From Calycina herbarum (Eukaryota > Ascomycota > Leotiomycetes > Helotiales > Pezizellaceae), in the NCBI GenBank assembly GCA_001414485.1, contig LLEY01000036.1:372001-436000 (forward strand): a stretch of DNA of 64,000 nucleotides, in the 5' to 3' direction. The translations under genes and the position numbers were made by a program. The first letter of the stretch is position 1, and the number at the start of each line of letters is the position of its first letter. Below the pieces are notes generated by a model, which saw only the letters and a list, made by a program, of their open reading frames with translations, was not told the origin of the DNA and did not search any database. This document shows positions 1 through 10,750 of the stretch, piece by piece.

Positions 1-2294
1 CGAGCGCGCCGGCATACTTGCTTCGAATTCGATTCGGCCTAGATTCGGATTAGTATATCGACAACCTTAAATAGCTAGGTAATCAGAGACTACCTAGACG
101 GCTAGTAACACCGGGGTTTAGTATCTGAACAGTTAGCTAGTAAAATCGTAGGCGATTCCTACGTTAATAGGAGTAGACTACGCTGAGTACTCCTGAGACT
201 CCTAATAACCCTCTCTATATAGGGATTGCTATATAAGATATAGACAGTCGACGATATACAGTTACCTGGAAGGCTCTCGAATCTACCCCTTAACCCCCCC
301 CGAACGACATACGATATACTAGAATAAGGAGAGACCCTAGGTCCCTCTAAAGCTCTGCTTAAGAGCGTTAAGTAACCTACTAGAGAAGTAAGTAGACCCC
401 CCTCTAAAAGGTCTACAAACCACACTCGTACGCCTAAAAACAAAAGGTCTCGGAAAGGAAAGCAACCTGCTCGAAACCCTAAAGACAACTAAGACTTTTC
501 TAATACAGATAAGATACGAGGTATAGTATAAGGCTTAGAAGAAAAACTTTAAAACAATAACAATCGATTCGTCTAGTTAGAAAGGATAATAAGCGAACTC
601 TAACTAGCCTCTACGAATCTACCTAGAATCGATCCCGAGCCTCTTTCGCCTCTAAGTACTACGCAAGACCCTTTTTACTTAAGAGATCCTACCTCTAATG
701 CCTTCCCTCGACGGCAGACCACCCTCCTAGCCTTAGAAGGCACCCCGAATCCCCTCCTACCCCGAACCGCCAAAAGCAAGATCATAGAAAGGATTAAACC
801 CTTGAATAATAGTACCTCACCTACCTACTAATAATAGAAGATATCAGTATACGATAGACTCCTAGTAAACGCCGATTATTATAATACCGCACCGACTCGA
901 AAGGCCCTTATCTAGGGAACAACTACGGGCTATGCCAGGAACTACCTTAAGCCTAGATACAAGTCCGAGTCGATTTATATTACTTTCTACCATTATTAAG
1001 ATATAATTAAACTTTTAGATTTATATTTCTTAACCAGATATAAGACAGAGGATATACAGAACGCCTTCTAGGCTTTATAGATAGATGATACTAAAGGTAA
1101 AGAAACGTTTACTAACTTTAGAGGTTGATTTTCAAGTATAGCTATACTTAGAGAGATACTAGAGTTAGAACAGTTCTTCTATATATAGGAAAAGATTATA
1201 CTATAGCTACGAAACTCAGCTACTATACTTAAGAGACGTTAGAACTATAACTTCGTCGAAATAGTAGCAGATCTTCTAGCCCTAGATAAGGAAAGACGCT
1301 AAAACGCTAAGTTATACATAGCTAATACAACTAAGCTAGTCGGTATAACTACTTCGGTTAAAAAGACTACCTTTTAATCCTTATCTAGTATAATACCGAA
1401 CCTCCTACTACCTGAACGCGAATCCTTTTCTACTGTTTAAAGAGAAGATAAAACCAAGTCCTCGTAGAGTACCTCGAATCGGTAGGAAAATAAGGCATTA
1501 GACAATTATTAGTAATAACATTTGACTAGCCGATACCCTACCTCCGACTCCCTACTTTAGTAAGGAGTCCTTACTTTCTTTTACCTTCTAGCTAGATTCT
1601 AGAAGTCTAATTTAAATCGGATACGAATCAGTTACGAATCGAAGAAGTACGCTAATAAGTAACCTCTTAGCTAAGTTATCACTGTCTTCTACGATATCGA
1701 CTTCTAAATTCTAACTCTTCCGCCTCCGACTCCTGTCTAAATCCCCTCTAATATATAGAACAATCGAGGGGTTAGACTATATACTCTTTTAGTAAATGCT
1801 TTGCTTTTAGTAGGAAACACCCGATATAGGCAACATCTACGAAAAAGGCCGGCTACGACTCGTATCCTACCTTTCGCTAAACACCTCGCTTAATAAACCG
1901 TATTCTATACGACAATCCTTCTACTACTAATACTACCGCCTACAGACACCGCCTACCGATACTGCACCGACAATACGAAGACTCGAGGACGAGTCTTTTT
2001 TAAGAGAGGGGAATGTAATAGCCAGCTATTAATAGAATTGCTAAGCTATCGGAACAGCTAAGAATACGTGCCGAGTATAGTACGGCATAGATAGTTTCAG
2101 AATTGTTAGAGCCGGATCGGTATAGACTTTTGTTATTATCCAGCCCTCTTATATATAGATGCCCTTACTCTCTCTTAAGGAAAGACTAATTTAGTCTTTT
2201 CCTTCGTATTAGAGCCTAGTATTCAGATATGTTATTCTATCGAACGCACTTCCATATACCTCTTTTGTAGTAGTATCCGTTTCGTGCCGTTATA
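1..2294 (+). mobile_element. Degenerate LTR retrotransposon with gag remnant
   Basis: This is AT-rich sequence almost without CA or TG dinucleotides. On the plus strand from about 920 to 1370 a gag-like reading frame can be followed through many TAA/TAG stops that stand where Gln or Trp codons are expected. It has the helical, charged character of a Retrotrans_gag domain, with segments such as DIIKLLDLYFLTRYKTEDIQ and EIVADLLALDKERR. About 600 bases after gag a purine-rich tract (2003-2013) leads directly into an LTR-like sequence (2014-2294). No reverse transcriptase or integrase was found between gag and this LTR, so the copy is either deleted or a non-autonomous gag-only type. Bases 1-900 hold no recognisable gene and may be the 5' LTR and leader. 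The element is dead. The left edge lies at or beyond the window start. Confidence 0.6.
2014..2294 (+). repeat. LTR (3' LTR of the leftmost element)
   Basis: The sequence begins TGTAATAGCC immediately after a polypurine tract and ends near GTTATA, which would be GTTACA before a C-to-T change. That gives imperfect short terminal inverted repeats. An ATACGTGCC at about 2067 looks like a mutated form of the CACGTGCC found in another LTR at 10178. No second copy of this LTR was found in the window, so the right edge is approximate. Confidence 0.5.
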
Positions 2295-4626
2295 ATACTA
2301 TAGAAAGAATCTTACTTTTTCCTAGTTAGTATATACTATCTTATATATTAACTAGTATTCTACGATTTCTATAGTTTTAGGAATTCTTTCTATAAATCGT
2401 TTTCGTAAGCTTCTATAGCTATATTAGATCTATTTATAACTAGTTTCTAAAATAGCTTTTATAGACTATAGCTCTCCTATATATAGATAATCTAAAGTAG
2501 CCTCTAGTATACTTATCTCTAGTTTTATATAGTAAACCTTAAATATATAGTCTCTTAAATTCTTTTCCTTAACTATCTGAATCTAGGACTAAGGAAAGAA
2601 TACTACTTCTTTATTATTAGATAAAGCTACCTCGTATATCTAATAATATTCTACCGTTCTAGTAGGTTTTAGTAAAATTCCTTTGAATTATTTCTATAAT
2701 AACTAATCCGAGTTTAGACTTAGTTTATATCGTATCTATTATACTATTATTTCTTAAACTGTTTCTATAAACTATAACTCTTCTATTAGAGGATAGTAAA
2801 ATTCTTCTAGTTCTATTTTAGCTTATTTAGTAATATTAAGCTCTCTTTATTCCTAGAATAGTATACTAAATAACTTTAGTAAACCGTATTCTTTAAATAC
2901 TATTCTATTCTCTTTAATTAATATAACTATAATATAGCGCTTAAATTCCTTTAGTATAACGTCTTCAAGCATCGTTCTACAAAAGAGAGTTTTGATTCGT
3001 TCTTTAAATCCTATTAAGACTTACTATGTCTATGTACTAGTTTCTTCTAAAATATCGTATACCTTCTACACGTTCTTAACCTTAGAATAGATAAGTTCCT
3101 CTACTCGTAGTTAGTTATATATAGGTTCTTTATTCTTAATAGTTTCTCGTCTAGTAATTAGGCTAACTAGAGTTATTATCTTAGAGTTATTTCTTATAAC
3201 TGTATATATTATTAAAATAGTCGAGTTAACTCCTTATATAGTATAAGAACTCTAGAAGTCTAGTTTCTAGTTATTAATATATACCTATCGATTCTCTTAT
3301 TCGAATATTCTAAGAAAGGTCTAATTTTCTCTAACTTTAGAGTCTTTATTTCTAATTTCTCCTTCTAAACTAGAAGATAAGTCTAATATCTCTAAAGAAC
3401 TAGTCGATAATAATAACTTATATTCTACTTAAAGAGGCTGCTTAGATTCTATTACTAATTATATATTATAATATTCTTTAAGAAGTAGATCTCTATTATT
3501 ATCAGTGTCTTATATACTACTAATTCCTTTATTATTTTCAATCTAGGTTCTATATTCTTATACTTTAAGCTTCTTATCTATAAGTTCTATATAATCGGTT
3601 AAAGCTACCTATTATTAGATAGTAGTATTAATTTGTTTCTTTCTCTTAAAGTCTTTCTTCTTACTATACTTATTTACTCTATAGCTAGAGAGGCTATAGT
3701 TATAATACAAGTTCTACTTATATCAACGATTTCACTCCTCCTAGAAAAGTCCTCCTTTCTTTTAAAAGGTTTTCTTCTATATAACGTTTACCTTCTTACT
3801 ATGTTTATTAGTATAAGAGTACTTCTACTTTCCTAACTCTTTACTCTTTTCCTCGTATCTAAGGTTACTCTTTCTAAATTCGTATAGACGGTTATCTAAT
3901 TAGATAACCTCCTTAATTATACCTATAATAGTTAAGAACTATATATTCTACTTAGCTATTTCCTTATAAATATATATCTTTAATCCTCTATAAAAGAGTT
4001 CTATAAGAGTAATAGTATCCTATCCCGACTTTGTCCTATAACGTTGAAATTCATTAGCGTAATCTATTACTAATCTAGTCTAGTATAATTCCCAAAGCTT
4101 ATATATAGCTATTCTAATTATATCAAAGTCTCTAAAGACTTTTCTAATAGTTACCTTAAATCCTCTCTAAGATTTAAATATAATTTTAGTTAATTCTATC
4201 TTTCTATCTTTATTCTTATTCTTAAAGAAGTCCTCTAAGTATAGCTAGGCCTATTCTAATACTAATCCCCTAAGGTAGGAGATAGCAAAGATAGTTTATA
4301 AGTTATAATTACCTTTAAACTTGTTAAAGTTAAAGTTAAAGTAGATGTCTATTTAGAGAAGGAATAAGTTAAGTTCCTTTCACTTTCTATAATACGTATC
4401 TAGTATCTTAACTTTAATAGACTTAAGTACTTCAACCTTATAAGGCTCGGGAGCGTCTAGTATACTAATATTATCGTCGTTCCTAGTTAACTATATACTA
4501 GCAGTTGTTCTTCTAGTCGCACTTCTAGATATTCCTACAACGTTAACTCAGCTAGTATTTAGGCTAGTTACAGCGGCGGGGGTTACTAGAGCCATAGCGA
4601 CTAAACTTCTAAGTAGGTACTCAAAG
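2295..4626 (-). mobile_element. Internal region of a minus-strand gypsy element, gag remnant
   Basis: Read on the minus strand from about 4600 down to 3800 there is a clear Retrotrans_gag-type frame broken only by stops of the RIP kind. It contains gag-like stretches such as DTITLIELFYRGLKIYIYKE and VLDTYYRK-like motifs, and ends in a lysine-rich tail. It directly follows the minus-strand LTR at 4627-5087, the order expected for 5' LTR then gag. Below about 3600 (still minus) a long charged frame continues but I cannot assign it to protease, reverse transcriptase or integrase. No matching 3' LTR was found on the left side, so the copy seems truncated near 2295 where the plus-strand LTR ends. 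A 67-residue open frame at 3633-3836 is an accident of low complexity. Confidence 0.55.
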
Positions 4627-5087
4627 TATAATAAAACTCAAATAAACTAAACAAAGATAACTAAGTCTCGAAGGTTAGTATATAAGTAAGAAGTACAGAT
4701 ACGCTAGGTCGTTTACTTAGAAGTAAACTCGTTACTTATATCAAAGATATTAAACAAGATAATAAGATTAATAACTAAAGTTAAGTACAAAGCTCCTATC
4801 TAATAGCAGACGTGCTAGTCTTATATAAAACCTTCGTTTATATTAGAGTCCTACTTAGCAGAAGTCCCGAAGATAGAGTCTGACTTTATTTCTAGAGCTT
4901 CTTAAAACTAGACTCTATTACCTAACTGCTCTTAACCGAGTTATATAATATAACTATAATAAGATCTTAGGATTATATATCTTACTATATCTAACTCTTT
5001 CTTCCTTCTAGGGTTATAATAGTACTCGTCCTGTCAGAGCGTCGCCTGGACTTCACTTCGTCACGTGCTGACACGTGATTCGTAACA
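4627..5087 (-). repeat. LTR, minus-oriented (5' LTR of the gag copy to its left)
   Basis: Reverse-complemented, it starts TGTTACGAATCACGTG and ends TTTTATTATA. Its last ~240 bases match the ends of the plus-oriented LTRs at 5676-6139 and 6160-6604 closely, while its first ~220 bases do not. Two CACGTG hexamers lie at 5062-5067 and 5072-5077, just inside its start. It is followed on the minus strand by gag. Confidence 0.75.
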
Positions 5088-5675
5088 AATAGGTAAGGCT
5101 ATTAGACGTACGATCTTTACTTTCTAATATTTCTCCTCTGCTTTCTAATACTCTTTCTCTTCTCTTTCTCTTTTCTTAGCTTTATTAAGCTCTTATAAGT
5201 TTATAAGACTATATTAGAGTATCTCTTACTCCTGCTTAGTAAGGAAGCGTTACTACTACTATAATTAGAGGATTTTCTATATAGCTTCTTCTTAAACTTT
5301 AAAAGCTATCTCTTTCTCTTATTATAACTACTACTACTAGGTATTAATAGATTCTTATTTAAAAAGTAAGAGTATTTAGTTTTATTATTTAACGTTATAA
5401 GGTTTACCTTTTCTAGTATACTTAGAGTATTTAAAACTACTAGTAAAGTTAATATAGCGACGACTAGTCTTTGCTCGAGTATATTAGATATAGGGAATTA
5501 TTTTATATTCTAATCGTTTAATTTAAAAGGTGTTTAGAATTCTATATTATTTAAGTCTGTCTTTATAGATAGATGTTAATAATATAATAGAAGAAAAAGA
5601 AGCTTACTAGCTTTCTAACGATATTTCTTAGCTTATACTTAAGCGTAAGGATACGCTAGGCTAAGAAGGGGATAG
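5088..5675. other. Unassigned AT-rich repeat sequence ending in a polypurine tract
   Basis: These bases separate the minus-oriented LTR from the first plus-oriented LTR. The sequence is heavily RIP-mutated and no protein family could be recognised in any frame. The last bases, GGCTAAGAAGGGGATAG, form a polypurine tract directly before an LTR. This is therefore probably the extreme 3' internal end of a deleted plus-strand element. Confidence 0.4.
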
Positions 5676-6139
5676 TGTTACGAATTACGAAAAGTAGTAA
5701 GTAGTCTAGATAGCGCTCTAATAGAATAAGATACGACATCTAGGAAAGGAAGGTAATATAGAAGGAAATCAGTAATATAGAAGGTATTTAAGAGTTTTAG
5801 AATCTTACTATTATAATATTATTAGAAGTTATATACGATTATATAACGTGATTACCTTAATTAACCTAATCGCTCTAATCGCGAGTAATATAGACGATAT
5901 AAGCGATGTAGGCGATATAAGCAGAGAACGAAGGTTCTATATAAGACTAGCACGTCTACTATTAGATAGAAGCTTCGTACTTAACTTTAGTTATTAATCT
6001 TATTATCTTGTTTAATATCTTTGATATAAGTAACGAGTTCACTTCTAAGTAAATAATATATCGCGTCTATACTTCTTACTTATATACTAACCTTCGAGAC
6101 TTAGTTATCTTTGTTTAAGTTCGTTTAAGTTTCGTTATA
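5676..6139 (+). repeat. LTR copy A of a tandem pair
   Basis: It starts TGTTACGAATTACG after a polypurine tract and ends TTTCGTTATA. It is a near-identical direct repeat of 6160-6604, with mostly C/T and G/A differences, and its last half is an inverted match to 4627-5087. The 464-base length and the TG start support an LTR. Confidence 0.75.
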
Positions 6140-6159
6140 CTAGGCTAAGAAGAGGATAG

Positions 6160-6604
6160 TATTACGAATTACGGAAAGTAGTAAGTAGTCTAGATAGCGC
6201 TCTAATAGGATAAGATATAACATCTAGGAAAGGAAGGTAATATAGAAGGAAATCAGTAATATAAAAAGTATATAAGAGTTTTAGAATCTTACTATTATAA
6301 TATTATTAGAAGTTATATACGATTATATAACGTAATCGCCTTAATCGACCTAATCGCTCTAATTATAAGCGATGTAGGCGATATATATAGAGAACGAAGG
6401 TTCTATATAAGACTAGTATATCTACTATTAGATAGAAGCTTCGTACTTAACTTTAGTTATTAATCTTATTATCTTATTTAATATCGTTGATATAAGTAAC
6501 GAGTTCACTTCTAAGTAAATAATATATCGTGTCTATACTTTTTACCTGTATACTAACCTTCGAGACTTAGTTATCTTTGTTTAGTTCGTTTAAGTTTCGT
6601 TATA
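6160..6604 (+). repeat. LTR copy B of a tandem pair
   Basis: This is a direct repeat of LTR copy A, only 20 bases away. The spacer 6140-6159 is itself a copy of the polypurine tract that precedes copy A. It starts TATTACGAATTACGG (a mutated TG start) and ends TTTCGTTATA. It is about 20 bases shorter than copy A because of small deletions, one near the AATTATAAGCGATG segment. Confidence 0.75.
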
Positions 6605-9600
6605 CGAAGCTATTCGTTCTAAGGATCCTACGCTCTTTTACTAGAATTAGATAGACGCTTATAACCTTATAATAGAAATAGACGAATTATAAAGACAGAA
6701 TAGCTGATCTATTCTAGAACTTAGTATAATAGAATATCTAGAATATATATCTATAATCTATAAAAGCAACTACTAGTCTTTTATATAAGTATAATACTAG
6801 ATTATAAAATAGAAACTCGAGGGATTACCTAAGAAAGTACTTACCCTAGTCTATTAACGAAAGCTCTTTCTAAAGTAAGAACCTTCTATAATAATTAATA
6901 TCTCTACTATATCTACGGTAGAAATATACTACTATTTACTTTAAGAAGATAGTAAGATATTTACTACTAGCTTATATAAGATTAATAGTATTATAGCTAG
7001 ATAAGAAGAGGATTATATAGTAATACTAGAGGTTCTAGAGAAGTATATAGATTTTATAGACGTATTCTTAAAAGAAGCTTTAAATACTCTACTATCTTAC
7101 TAATATTATAACTATAAAATATAGCTAGAAGGAACAGATACTCTTAGATATTCTCTACTATATAAGATATCGACTAAAGAGCTACTTACTATAAAGGAAT
7201 ATATCTTAGATAACCTTTATAAGAGATTTATAAAGCATAGCTAGTTCTCTTTTACTACTCTAGTACTATTTATTAAGAAAGTAGACAGAAGATTACACTT
7301 TTATATCGACTTCTAAAAGCTTAACAACCTTACTTAAAAAAGACTACTATCTACTTCCTCTTATCGATAAAACGCTAGCCTATATTAGTTAAGCTTATAT
7401 CTTTATAAAACTCGATATCTATTAAGCTTTCTATTATATAAGAATAGATTCTGATTCTAAAGAACTAACTACTTTCTATATATATTATAGAACGTATAAG
7501 TATAAGGTTCTACTCTTTAGACTTATAAATAGACTATCTACGTATTAGTAGTATATAAACGACGTACTTTTCAACTATTTAGACGATTTCTACTCTGCTT
7601 ATTTAGATAATATTCTTATCTATTCTTTAAATATATTAGAGTATAAGAAATATATATAAAAAGTACTCTAGTAACTACGAGATACTAGCTTATAAGTAGA
7701 TATTAAGAAATACGAATTTAATATTAAAAAGACAAAATACCTTAGCTTTATTATTAGAACTAATAGTATTAAAGTAGATCTAGAAAAAGTTATAGTAGTC
7801 TAGAATTAGTAAGCACTAGATATAGTAAAAGGCGTCTAGAGCTTTCTAAGCTTTTATAACTTCTACTAGAGGTTTATATAGAATTATAGAATTATTATAA
7901 AACTACTTACACGCTTTATAAAGGATAACGTACTCTTTAACTTCGATAAAAGCTACTAGGACGCTTTTAAAGAGCTGAAAGAATATCTTATAATAGTACT
8001 AGTTCTTTACTACTACTCTCTAAAGCTTTCTACGATAATCGAGATAGACGTCTTAGACGGGATAATCGCTAGAATACTATAATAATAGTAAGCAGACGGC
8101 GAATAGTACCTAGTAGCTTACTTTAGTAAGGTTATATCCTTAGCTAAGTATAATTATAAGATCTACGATAAAGAGATACTCGTAATTATATACTTACTTA
8201 TAGAATAGAGACTAGAATTATAAAACACGTATAAGAAAGTTCGTATTTATACTAATTATAAAGCACTTAAGTACTTTATAACGATAAAGCAGCTTACTAT
8301 ACGTTAAGCTAGATAGGCTAAAGCTTTAGCTAAATACTACTTTATAGTAATATACTATTCTAGAAAAGAGAATAGAAAAGCAGACGCTTTAATATAAAAA
8401 ACAGAGGAGTTATAAACTTAGAAGGAGCTAAAAGAATAATACTAGACCTATACGCTCTTAACGAAAGAATAAGTTAATATAGAAGCACTTAAAGACCTCG
8501 AGGTTAAAATAAACTCTATTATACTAGCTCTAGTCGACGACGATTACTTCTAAGAGTCTCTTATACTCTCTAAACGAATCTATAAAGTAAATAAGAATGC
8601 TAAGATACTTTAAGCTTTACGATTACAGGCTAAGAACGACGAAGACTCTTCGTATATCTTAGAGAAAGACCTACTACTTTATCGAGACTACTTAATAGTA
8701 CTAGATATTAATACTTTATAGATAGATCTAATCTATAAAGTATACGACTAAGTACTACTAGCCTACCCTAGACGAGATAAGACCTACTAGATCCTTTGCT
8801 TAAGATATATCTAGCGAAATATAAAGTCTAATATTATATAATACGTACGGAACTGTTACAAATGTCGAAGAGCGGATATACTAAGAGATAAGACCCCTGG
8901 TTATCTATATCTACTTCTAGTTCTATTACGTATATAGTAATACATAGTAATAGACTTTAAATCCTTTCTAGCTAATAAGCATAGCTTTAACAACGTATTC
9001 GTAGTTATCGACCGATTATTTAAATAATCTATCTCTATTCTATACTAAAAAGAAGTAACAGCTAAGTAGATAGCTAGGCTATACTTATAGTATATATTAC
9101 GATATTACGGAATCCTAGAGAGTATTATCTCTAACAGAGGCCCTTAGTTTATCTCTGTCTTCTAGCGAGAATTTACGCGAATCCTCGGCGTTCGGCTTCG
9201 ACTTTCGACTGTAAATTACGCCTAGATAGACGGATAAACTGAAATTATAAACTAGTACCTAGATTAGCGCTTATAGTCGTATATAAATTACTACTAGAAT
9301 AATTAGTCAGAGCTACTTCTAATAATAGACTACGCTTAGCTTATACTACCTTATAGTACTATTAGAATATCTCTATTCGAATTATAAAAGAGCTACTTAC
9401 TAAGAACGTCTTTTAACTAGTATACGCCTAAACCCTCGACTATATAAAAGAGGCTATTATAAGAAGAAGCTACAACAGTTACGAAGACTCTTTAAGAAGT
9501 ACTAGACGTCGGCTAAGCGAATATAGTAAAAGCTTAAGAAAAGAAAAAACAGGATATAAATAGACGTAGACGAGAAGTAGACTTTAGAGTCAGCGATATA

Positions 9601-10147
9601 GTTTTTATTACTATAAAGAACTAGAATACGTAAAGACCTAGCCGGAAGTTAGACTACTAGATAGCTAGACCTTTTAAGATCCTTAAAGAAGTTAGCTCTG
9701 CTTTTAGACTCTAGTTACTATCCTCTATTAGAGTCTATCCTGTCTTCGTACTAGAGAAGTTACGAAAAGCTTTAGACGATTCTCTGTCTAGATAAGTAAG
9801 TACGCTACCTCTACCGATTATCGTCGATAAAGAAGAAGAATAGGAGGTTAAGAAAGTACTTATAAGTAAGACACGATAGAAGTCTCTTTACTACCGACTA
9901 AAGTAGAAGGGCTACGACGAGGACCTTGACTAGTACCTAGCTCGCTACGTAGCCTACTCGCTATATATGTTAAAAGAATTCTATTTAGCGAATCTAACAG
10001 CTGACAGGCCTTCAAAAGCTCTTCCTTTGTAGCTAGAGGCGTATGAGGTAGGAAGAGACAATTACAGCGAATTAGAGAGTAACGACTCTATGTCTACGGA
10101 AGACAAAGCGGCTTAGTTAAAGAGGGCCCGGTTAAAGGAGGGGATAG
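6605..10147 (+). mobile_element. Gypsy (chromovirus-type) pol remnant
   Basis: A plus-strand pol region is readable through dense RIP-type stops. Reverse transcriptase is recognisable around 7270-7630, with FYIDF, KLNNLT and the catalytic-site segment YLDNILIYS (a variant of YxDDILIYS, one Asp lost). Ribonuclease H and a zinc-binding/integrase core follow at about 8000-9400. A typical integrase tail comes next, with VYPVFVLEKLRKAL at about 9730 and a chromodomain-like LYYRLK, KGYDEDLD and YLA near 9890-9950. No gag lies between LTR B and the reverse transcriptase that I can see, so the 5' part is missing or unrecognisable. The 3' end is a polypurine tract (about 10120-10147) followed by a different LTR type than copies A and B. 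It therefore probably does not belong to the tandem LTR pair. It cannot code for active enzymes. Confidence 0.8.
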
Positions 10148-10279
10148 TATAACAGTCCCAGTGACATACGACTGGATCACGTGCCGAGGTTCTACCGAAG
10201 TCTCGCTTAGTATATATAAATAGAGACAGAGCGTACTAACTCTCCTCTTCTCTCTTTAGTTTAGTTTTCTTCGAATATA
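10148..10279 (+). repeat. Left part of an LTR, interrupted by a younger element
   Basis: It starts TATAACAG (from TGTAACAG) straight after the polypurine tract of the pol remnant and carries CACGTG at 10178-10183. It is cut at 10279 by the complete gypsy element. The remaining LTR should resume at 15806 and may end near the GTCACA at 15851-15856. That right end is a guess because no second copy is present. Confidence 0.55.
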
Positions 10280-10521
10280 TATTAAGGGTTATACTCGTAG
10301 AATAAGTCTCGGAGTACTCCAGCGACGCATTCACGTGACCTCGCTTGGTAACGCATAGACGTAATAGAACCTTCGAGAGTACTCTTAGTAGAACCCTCTA
10401 GAAAGAGCTAACTAAGTATATAAGTTAGTAAGGACTCTAGCTTAGAAAGGATAATCGAATCTTCTTATATATAAACAGCCTCTATAGTTTAATTTATTAG
10501 CACTTACTATAAGCTCTAATA
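10280..10521 (+). repeat. 5' LTR of the complete gypsy element (mutated copy)
   Basis: 242 bases, starting TATTAAGGG and ending CTAATA. Aligned without gaps to the 3' LTR it differs at about 25 sites. All but one are C-to-T or G-to-A in this copy. Positions 10297-10348 are unchanged. CACGTG lies at 10332-10337. Confidence 0.9.
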
Positions 10522-10546
10522 TTAGATTTAATTTAAAAACAACAGG

Positions 10547-10750
10547 CCTTTATAGTAATACTAGAATATATTAGGCTATTTTAGTAATACTAGAATATAA
10601 TAAGCCTTTATAATAATATTAGAATATATTAGGCTATTTTAGTAATACTAGAATATATTAAGCCTTTATAGTAATACTAGAATATATTAAGCTATTTTAG
10701 TAATACTAGAATATATTAGACCTTTATAGTAATACTAGAACTTATAGGCT
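10547..10750 (+). repeat. Minisatellite of about 29-base units in the element leader
   Basis: About seven head-to-tail units alternate between two types, one beginning CCTTTATAGTAATACTAGAA and the other CTATTTTAGTAATACTAGAA. Together they make a 58-base higher-order unit. They lie between the 5' LTR and gag of the complete element, where the packaging and primer region would be. The units differ by single C/T and G/A changes. Confidence 0.8.

Noticed and set aside
159..488. 109-codon minus-strand frame
   Set aside because: It lies in RIP-mutated repeat DNA with no protein-family resemblance. Such frames arise by chance where CAs are missing.
3633..3836. 67-codon plus-strand frame rich in Leu/Ile/Ser
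   Set aside because: It is low-complexity AT-rich sequence antisense to a decayed retroelement frame.
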